From assembly GCA_903873095.1 (NCBI GenBank), contig CAIQMU010000064.1, forward strand, positions 1 to 8,733: 8,733 nucleotides of DNA, written 5' to 3'. Source of the stretch: an uncultured bacterium. Lineage in GTDB: Bacteria > Patescibacteriota > Minisyncoccia > Phycocordibacterales > UBA1006. The position numbers and the translations under genes are program-made. Below are positions 5,208-8,733 of this stretch, piece after piece. Positions within the stretch are counted from its first letter, which is position 1. Every line of letters starts with the position of its first letter. The notes beneath the pieces are model-generated. The model did not search any database. It saw only the letters and a list, made by a program, of their open reading frames with translations, and had not been told where the DNA came from.

Positions 5208-5233
5208 AAAAGCCGAGGAATTCCTCGGCTTTT
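5208..5233 (-). terminator. Perfect palindromic terminator of the secreted orphan gene
   Basis: A perfect 26-base palindrome: AAAAGCCGAGG, central AATT, CCTCGGCTTTT. It begins eight bases after the minus-strand stop at 5242, with a T run (TTTTTTATTTG) on the minus-strand side. It would insulate this gene from the basic orphan gene downstream. It is closely similar to the hairpins at 4508 and 4845. Confidence 0.88.
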
Positions 5234-5241
5234 GAAAATTA

Positions 5242-5634
5242 TTATTCCGTTGTCATAATAACAAGTGTTCCGTCCAGAGATAGGTGTACATCTTTGATCG
5301 TTATCCACCCCTTATCACCATATGTACAGACATGGTGATAGATAGATTTCCAGAACCCACCACTTGATTGAATGAAGACTGTTTGATTATCATGACCATA
5401 GCATCCACCAGTCCCGTCTTCGTTCAGGATTGCTAGATTTTTATCTGATGGTTGTTTCGGTGAGGTTGTTTTACAAGTCATGAGTTGTTGTCGGTCGCCT
5501 TGAAAAATTTTATCAGGGATTCCTTGTTGTTTTATCATCAGAACTCCATCATTTCCTAATACCAATGTTTGGGCATGTAGAGAAAAAATGGATGATGTGA
5601 TAATAAAAATAATTCCTAAAAGTATTTTACGCAT
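5242..5634 (-). CDS. Small secreted orphan protein with DG-turn repeats
   Basis: A 130-residue protein with a clear signal peptide: basic MRK, hydrophobic 4-18, and a likely cut after HA21. I do not recognise the family. The mature part contains three similar strand-turn elements: LVLGNDGVLMI (24-34), LAILNEDGTG (67-76) and VHLSLDGTLVI (116-126). The L-x-L-x-x-DG-x-L pattern recalls bulb-type lectin repeats, but the match is weak and the lectin QxDxNxVxY motif is not seen, so no binding function is claimed. Three cysteines (C54, C78, C103) allow one disulfide. It has a good minus-strand promoter (5667-5695) back to back with that of hisS, a leader of about 26 bases without Shine-Dalgarno, and a perfect palindromic terminator. 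Confidence 0.75.
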   Translation of the reverse strand: MRKILLGIIFIITSSIFSLHAQTLVLGNDGVLMIKQQGIPDKIFQGDRQQLMTCKTTSPKQPSDKNLAILNEDGTGGCYGHDNQTVFIQSSGGFWKSIYHHVCTYGDKGWITIKDVHLSLDGTLVIMTTE

Positions 5635-5666
5635 AATGTATTTTTTTGGTTTTTGAAATTTGGTCT

Positions 5667-5695
5667 ATTTTAGCACATTATCAAATACAAGTCAA
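5667..5695 (-). promoter_or_regulatory. Minus-strand promoter of the secreted orphan gene
   Basis: On the minus strand TTGACT (5695-5690, five of six) is followed after exactly 17 bases by TAAAAT (5672-5667, five of six), with TGC directly before it giving an extended -10. The predicted start is near 5660, about 26 bases before the ATG at 5634. Its -35 box touches the -35 box of hisS. Confidence 0.75.
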
Positions 5696-5723
5696 TAGAC
5701 AGTCTGTAACCTTCCTATATAAT
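5696..5723 (+). promoter_or_regulatory. Near-leaderless promoter of hisS
   Basis: TAGACA (5696-5701, five of six) is followed after 16 bases by a perfect TATAAT (5718-5723). Only nine bases separate the box from the ATG at 5733, so the leader would be about two or three bases. Because the promoter lies inside the open frame that starts at 5646, it decides in favour of the start at 5733. Confidence 0.75.
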
Positions 5724-5732
5724 AGTCACATT

Positions 5733-7049
5733 ATGTCATCAGCTGAAAAAAAGGTTGAGAAAAAAATAGGAACAAATCTTTCCGGTGTGAAAGGAATGCC
5801 TGATATCCTTGGTGATCATTTCTACAAAATCCAAGGCTTCTTTGAAAAAGCTCAAGAAGTTTCTGAATACTATGGATTCAAACCAATCGACACACCAATA
5901 CTGGAATACACTGATGTGTTTACAACATCAATCGGCGAGGGAACCGACGTGATCGACAAGGAAATGTATGCATTCAAAACCAAAGGAGGTGATGCTGTTG
6001 CGATGCGTCCGGAACTAACAGCCGGAACAATGCGTGCCTACATTGAAAATGGAATGGCAAACATGCCACAACCGGTATTGCTCTATCACGCAGGCCCAGC
6101 GTTCCGTCATGAAAACACCCAAAAAGGTCGCTATCGACAATTCAGCGTGTTTGATCTCGACGCATACGGATCTGAAAAATCAATCGTTGATGCGCTTGTC
6201 ATTAAAACAGCGTACACAATCCTAGAAGAAGCAGGAGGAAAAGATTTGTCAGTTGATATCAATTCAATCGGTGACAAGGAATGTCGCGGTCGTTATGTTC
6301 GCGAGCTCACAAATTATTACAAGAAACACTTGAAAGATTTGCCAGCAGTCGACAAGGAGCGTCTCGCAAATAATCCACTTCGAATTTTGGATTCAAAAGA
6401 TCCAAAAACAATTGAATTAAATGTTGATGCGCCAGATGCGGTTTCATATTTATGTCCTGCGTGTAAAAAACACTTTAAAGAAGTGTTGGAATACTTGGAA
6501 GAAATGGAGATTCCATATTCAATTAACAAGAATCTTGTACGAGGATTGTCATATTACACTCGCACCGTGTTTGAAATTATGGAGGAACGAGAAGGTGACG
6601 ATGGCGTACTTCGAAAACTTACTATATGTGGAGGTGGACGTTATGATTACTTGGGCAAGATGCTTGGGTCTAAAAAAGACATTCCCGCTGTTGGCGTTGG
6701 AATCGGAATGAATCGAGTCATCGAATCGCCTTGGTATGCAGATTTGAAACCGCGCATTATGAAAGATCCAGAAGCGTATTTCATTCAATTTGGAATCGAG
6801 GCAAAATTGAAATCACTCAATATTATGGAAATCTTGCGCAAAGCAAAGTTCCCGGTGATTCAATCAATTTCAAAAGATAAGCTTGGTTCACAGCTTGGTC
6901 ATGCTGAAAAACTTGGTGTGAAATATGTGATGATCTTTGGTCAGCGCGAAGCATTGGATAATACAGTAATCGTGCGTAATATGGTTACACGTTCGCAAGA
7001 CACGGTAAAAATTTCAGAACTTAAAGAATATATTAAAAAGTTGAAATAA
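5733..7049 (+). CDS. hisS: Histidyl-tRNA synthetase
   Basis: A 438-residue class II synthetase that joins histidine to tRNA-His. The catalytic core shows motif 1 around GMPDILGDHF, the ATP and tRNA acceptor parts MRPELTAGTMRA (91-102) and GPAFRHENTQKGRYRQFSVF (motif 2, 121-140), the insertion domain with NNPLRILDSKD (213-223), the histidine motifs LVRGLSYYTRTVFE (268-281) and CGGGRYDYL, and motif 3 AVGVGIGMNRV (319-329). R270 matches the catalytic Arg. The C-terminal anticodon-binding domain is about 345-438. S273 stands where the family normally has Asp (LVRGLDYY). The frame opens at 5646, but those 29 extra residues cover the promoter, so ATG 5733 is chosen. It stands alone, diverging from the secreted orphan gene, with a weak terminator after it. 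Confidence 0.96.
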   Translation: MSSAEKKVEKKIGTNLSGVKGMPDILGDHFYKIQGFFEKAQEVSEYYGFKPIDTPILEYTDVFTTSIGEGTDVIDKEMYAFKTKGGDAVAMRPELTAGTMRAYIENGMANMPQPVLLYHAGPAFRHENTQKGRYRQFSVFDLDAYGSEKSIVDALVIKTAYTILEEAGGKDLSVDINSIGDKECRGRYVRELTNYYKKHLKDLPAVDKERLANNPLRILDSKDPKTIELNVDAPDAVSYLCPACKKHFKEVLEYLEEMEIPYSINKNLVRGLSYYTRTVFEIMEEREGDDGVLRKLTICGGGRYDYLGKMLGSKKDIPAVGVGIGMNRVIESPWYADLKPRIMKDPEAYFIQFGIEAKLKSLNIMEILRKAKFPVIQSISKDKLGSQLGHAEKLGVKYVMIFGQREALDNTVIVRNMVTRSQDTVKISELKEYIKKLK

Positions 7050-7050
7050 T

Positions 7051-7078
7051 AAAAACTCCCGCTTTGGGATTTTTATTT
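7051..7078 (+). terminator. Weak terminator of hisS
   Basis: TCCC (7057-7060) pairs with GGGA (7066-7069) around a short loop, flanked by AAAAA on the left and a TTTTT-rich stretch on the right, with one unpaired C at 7056. It begins right after the stop at 7049 and runs into the promoter of the next gene. The short GC core makes read-through likely. Confidence 0.55.
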
Positions 7079-7080
7079 TG

Positions 7081-7089
7081 TGATACTAT
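7081..7089 (+). promoter_or_regulatory. Putative leaderless promoter of the DUF192 gene
   Basis: TGA directly before TACTAT (7084-7089) forms an extended -10 element with four of six -10 bases. Eight bases separate it from the ATG at 7098, predicting an almost leaderless mRNA. No good -35 box is found at 16-18 bases; a TTGGGA at 7064 is too close. Confidence 0.5.
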
Positions 7090-7097
7090 AAAGTGGT

Positions 7098-7637
7098 ATG
7101 AAAAAATCAAGAAAAATCGCATACGTTGCTGGATTGATTGCAATAGCCGTATTGGTTATTTGCTATGTTGTTTTTCATAAAAAGAGTTCGGTTCCAAATG
7201 AAAATCTTCCACTCACAGAAACTCTTTCAACTCCTGGTGGTAATATCTTTGTTCGTATCGCACGAACACCGCAGGAACAAGAAATGGGACTTTCTGGATT
7301 TAAAACAATCTATGAAGATCAAGGGATGTTGTTTCCGTTTTCAAAATCAGGAATCTATCCGTTTTGGATGAAGGACATGAATATTCCTCTTGATATGGTT
7401 TGGCTAAAACATTTACCTAAAACAAACACAATTCAAATCGGTGATTATTATCAGGTTGTGATGATCAGTCAAAACGCATTACCAAGTAGCTATCCACAAA
7501 CATTCCAAACAACCATTCCGGTTGATGCAGTACTTGAAATAAATGCATTTTCGGCAGGTAAGTTCGGTCTTACGTCAGGTACTGGGGTGCAGATCCTACC
7601 TTTCGTGAAGTCACAAGGAGTCGTTTTAAACCCTTAA
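7098..7637 (+). CDS. Membrane-anchored DUF192 family protein
   Basis: A 179-residue protein with one N-terminal membrane helix (about 8-26) and an outside DUF192 domain (about 42-170). The family signature is clear: RIARTPQEQEMGLSGF (53-68), QGMLFPF (75-81), FWMKDMNIPLDMVWL (89-103), and a C-terminal VDAVLEINAFSAGKFGLTSG (142-161). The biochemical role of DUF192 is not established; the domain is small, all-beta, and widely found in exported proteins. The start at 7098 fits the promoter at 7081-7089 and the usual basic MKKSRK lead. Its last two codons and stop form the left arm of the terminator that follows. It is probably a single-gene unit, although read-through from hisS is possible. Confidence 0.88.
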   Translation: MKKSRKIAYVAGLIAIAVLVICYVVFHKKSSVPNENLPLTETLSTPGGNIFVRIARTPQEQEMGLSGFKTIYEDQGMLFPFSKSGIYPFWMKDMNIPLDMVWLKHLPKTNTIQIGDYYQVVMISQNALPSSYPQTFQTTIPVDAVLEINAFSAGKFGLTSGTGVQILPFVKSQGVVLNP

Positions 7638-7653
7638 TAATCAAGGGTTTTTT
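7628..7653 (+). terminator. Terminator built into the end of the DUF192 gene
   Basis: AAACCCTT (7628-7635) pairs perfectly with AAGGGTTT (7643-7650) around a seven-base loop, followed by more T to 7653. The left arm contains the last codons and the T of the stop codon, so a ribosome finishing translation would cover part of the stem. The promoter of the next gene begins 14 bases beyond the T run. Confidence 0.85.
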
Positions 7654-7666
7654 GACGGGGAAATAC

Positions 7667-7695
7667 TTGACAAATAATACGTATTATGCTATAAT
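7667..7695 (+). promoter_or_regulatory. Full-consensus promoter of the surface protein gene
   Basis: TTGACA (7667-7672), exactly 17 bases, then TATAAT (7690-7695), with TGC before the -10 making it also extended. Every consensus base is matched, the strongest promoter in the window. Nine bases lie between the box and the ATG at 7705, so the leader would be about two bases. Confidence 0.9.
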
Positions 7696-7707
7696 GGACG
7701 TATTATG
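7674..7707 (+). promoter_or_regulatory. Possible operator: palindrome and direct repeat
   Basis: The promoter spacer is filled by a perfect 14-base palindrome, ATAATACGTATTAT (7674-7687). The word ACGTATTATG then occurs twice, at 7679-7688 and 7698-7707, 19 bases apart, the second copy including the start codon. This layout could be a binding site for a dimeric repressor that would block the otherwise unrestrained promoter. AT-rich sequence yields chance palindromes, so the role is inference. Confidence 0.4.
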
Positions 7708-8733
7708 AAAAAGATCACCCTTTTGAAATATCTCGCGGTCCTTGGTTTTGCAGTTATTGCAATTCCTGGATTTGCCAAAGCTGATTCTGTTCCGACAGTA
7801 ACCGTTATTGGTGCTGCCGATGTTTATGCGACAGATGCCCGTGTTGATGTTCAATTTACATCAAACAGTTCAACAATCGATTATGCAAATCTTCCTGCTA
7901 TCTTGATTCAGTATACAAATACTGCGACAGGTAGTACGTATTCAACAGGTGCAAGTCATGAATATACGACTTCAAAAATGGAAGTCTTCGACTTGCCAGG
8001 CTTGACACCGTCGACAACCTATTCATACAAGGCGATCATGACGTATGGATCAACTATTATTTCAACAGACCCAGCTACGTTTACAACTCCAAGTCAAAAT
8101 GGAATTTTGCCAGCCACTTCAACAAGTTCAGGGCAGACAACATCTACATCTACAACTACAACAAATTCAGCAAGTGGAATTTCTGTTCAAAGTATTTTGA
8201 AAAATATCACACCGACGACACTTGAAAAAAATGTTACCAACAGTATCGAGACGGGTGGTGTTGCGCATGCAAATGGAATCGTTTTGTATCTTACAGATGA
8301 ACATGCGCGTGTATACCAAAATGATTCGCTCACCTTTACGGTAAAAGCACAAAATACGAATTCAACTGATATTCTTGATTCACGAGTTGTGGTTTCACTT
8401 CCTGATCAGTATCAATTTTCAAATTCAAGTTCTGATGTGGTTTATGATCCAAGTACGAATACGGTGACGTATCCGTTTGGACGAATCGCTGCTGGTACAA
8501 TAAAAACACTTACGTTTTCTGTTGATGCTGTAGGTGAAGGAAATGGTACGGTTCAGACGAATGCTACGCTTCAATATGCAGGTGGAAATCTCTCAACGAG
8601 TGATCATGATGCATATTCAAGTGGACCTAAATCTGTTCTCGGTGCATCGGTATTCGGAGCTGGATTTTTCCCGCAGACGTTTACAGGATGGTTTCTCATT
8701 TTGCTTTTGATTGTTCTTATCATTATCGGCGCA
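7705..8733 (+). CDS. Surface protein with FN3-like and DUF11-like domains (cut by window end)
   Basis: At least 343 residues, open to the last base of the window, so the C-terminus is missing. Residues 1-26 are a signal peptide (MKKITLLKYL start, cut after AKA before D27). Residues about 30-128 look like a fibronectin type III domain: VYATDARVDVQFTSNSS, then LPGLTPSTTYSYKAIM, then TFTTP. Residues 134-157 are a Ser/Thr-rich linker (STSTTTTNS). Residues about 190-293 resemble DUF11/CARDB-type beta domains: NDSLTFTVKAQNTNSTDIL, VVSLPDQYQFS, and FGRIAAGTIKTLTFSVDA. From about 328 a hydrophobic stretch (GWFLILLLIVLIIIGA) begins a C-terminal membrane anchor. It is probably displayed on the cell surface, perhaps in adhesion or an S-layer-like role; no enzyme motif is seen. 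The start follows directly on the consensus promoter. Confidence 0.85.
   Translation, partial: MKKITLLKYLAVLGFAVIAIPGFAKADSVPTVTVIGAADVYATDARVDVQFTSNSSTIDYANLPAILIQYTNTATGSTYSTGASHEYTTSKMEVFDLPGLTPSTTYSYKAIMTYGSTIISTDPATFTTPSQNGILPATSTSSGQTTSTSTTTTNSASGISVQSILKNITPTTLEKNVTNSIETGGVAHANGIVLYLTDEHARVYQNDSLTFTVKAQNTNSTDILDSRVVVSLPDQYQFSNSSSDVVYDPSTNTVTYPFGRIAAGTIKTLTFSVDAVGEGNGTVQTNATLQYAGGNLSTSDHDAYSSGPKSVLGASVFGAGFFPQTFTGWFLILLLIVLIIIGA

Noticed and set aside
4715..5308. Other minus-strand open frames overlapping the orphan genes (71 and 99 codons)
   Set aside because: They run through terminators and neighbouring genes and lack promoter or terminator placement of their own.
5646..5732. N-terminal extension of the HisRS frame
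   Set aside because: The 29 extra residues span both divergent promoters and do not resemble HisRS; ATG 5733 follows a perfect TATAAT.

Overview
The window looks like a stretch of a small, compact bacterial chromosome, most probably from the Candidate Phyla Radiation (Patescibacteria, Parcubacteria-like). This is inferred from the gene types: a glucosaminidase-like exported protein, a membrane-anchored cyclophilin, a short Def, a DUF192 protein, and an FN3/DUF11-type surface protein. Short intergenic spaces, the near absence of Shine-Dalgarno sequences and many standalone orphan genes point the same way. TGA occurs as a stop codon (end of the gene at 4534-4791) and no recognised gene needs it read as sense, so the standard bacterial code fits. 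No tRNA, rRNA, CRISPR array, transposase or phage gene was found.

Layout. 8-634 (+) is an exported glucosaminidase/lysozyme-fold protein with a GNRA-loop terminator. 729-1049 (-) is an orphan helical protein with its own promoter and terminator. 1242-2250 (+) is a translationally coupled pair, a short ribosome hibernation factor and a membrane-anchored cyclophilin. 2261-2374 is a long nested hairpin between convergent genes. 2386-3847 (-) is the def-fmt operon for formyl-methionine handling, diverging from lepB (signal peptidase I) at 3897-4499 (+). 4534-5634 (-) holds three small orphan genes, each closed by a related GCCGA-type terminator hairpin. 5733-7049 (+) is hisS, 7098-7637 (+) is a membrane-anchored DUF192 protein, and from 7705 to the window end (+) runs a truncated-by-window surface protein behind a full-consensus promoter.

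How the genes work together. Most are housekeeping functions of translation and protein export: Fmt formylates initiator Met-tRNA, Def removes the formyl group, LepB cleaves signal peptides, HisRS charges tRNA-His, and HPF parks idle ribosomes. The exported glucosaminidase, cyclophilin, DUF192 protein, orphan secreted proteins and surface protein are the envelope side and the likely clients of LepB.

The most interesting signal is inside fmt. Two unrelated palindromic repeats are embedded in frame in its coding sequence and encode extra peptides at two positions where Fmt relatives have short loops, much like the protein-coding palindromic elements known in Rickettsia. The second theme is promoter architecture: several genes have a good -10 box only 6-10 bases before the ATG and no Shine-Dalgarno, which predicts leaderless or nearly leaderless mRNAs. 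The start codons of lepB and hisS were moved inward on this basis.
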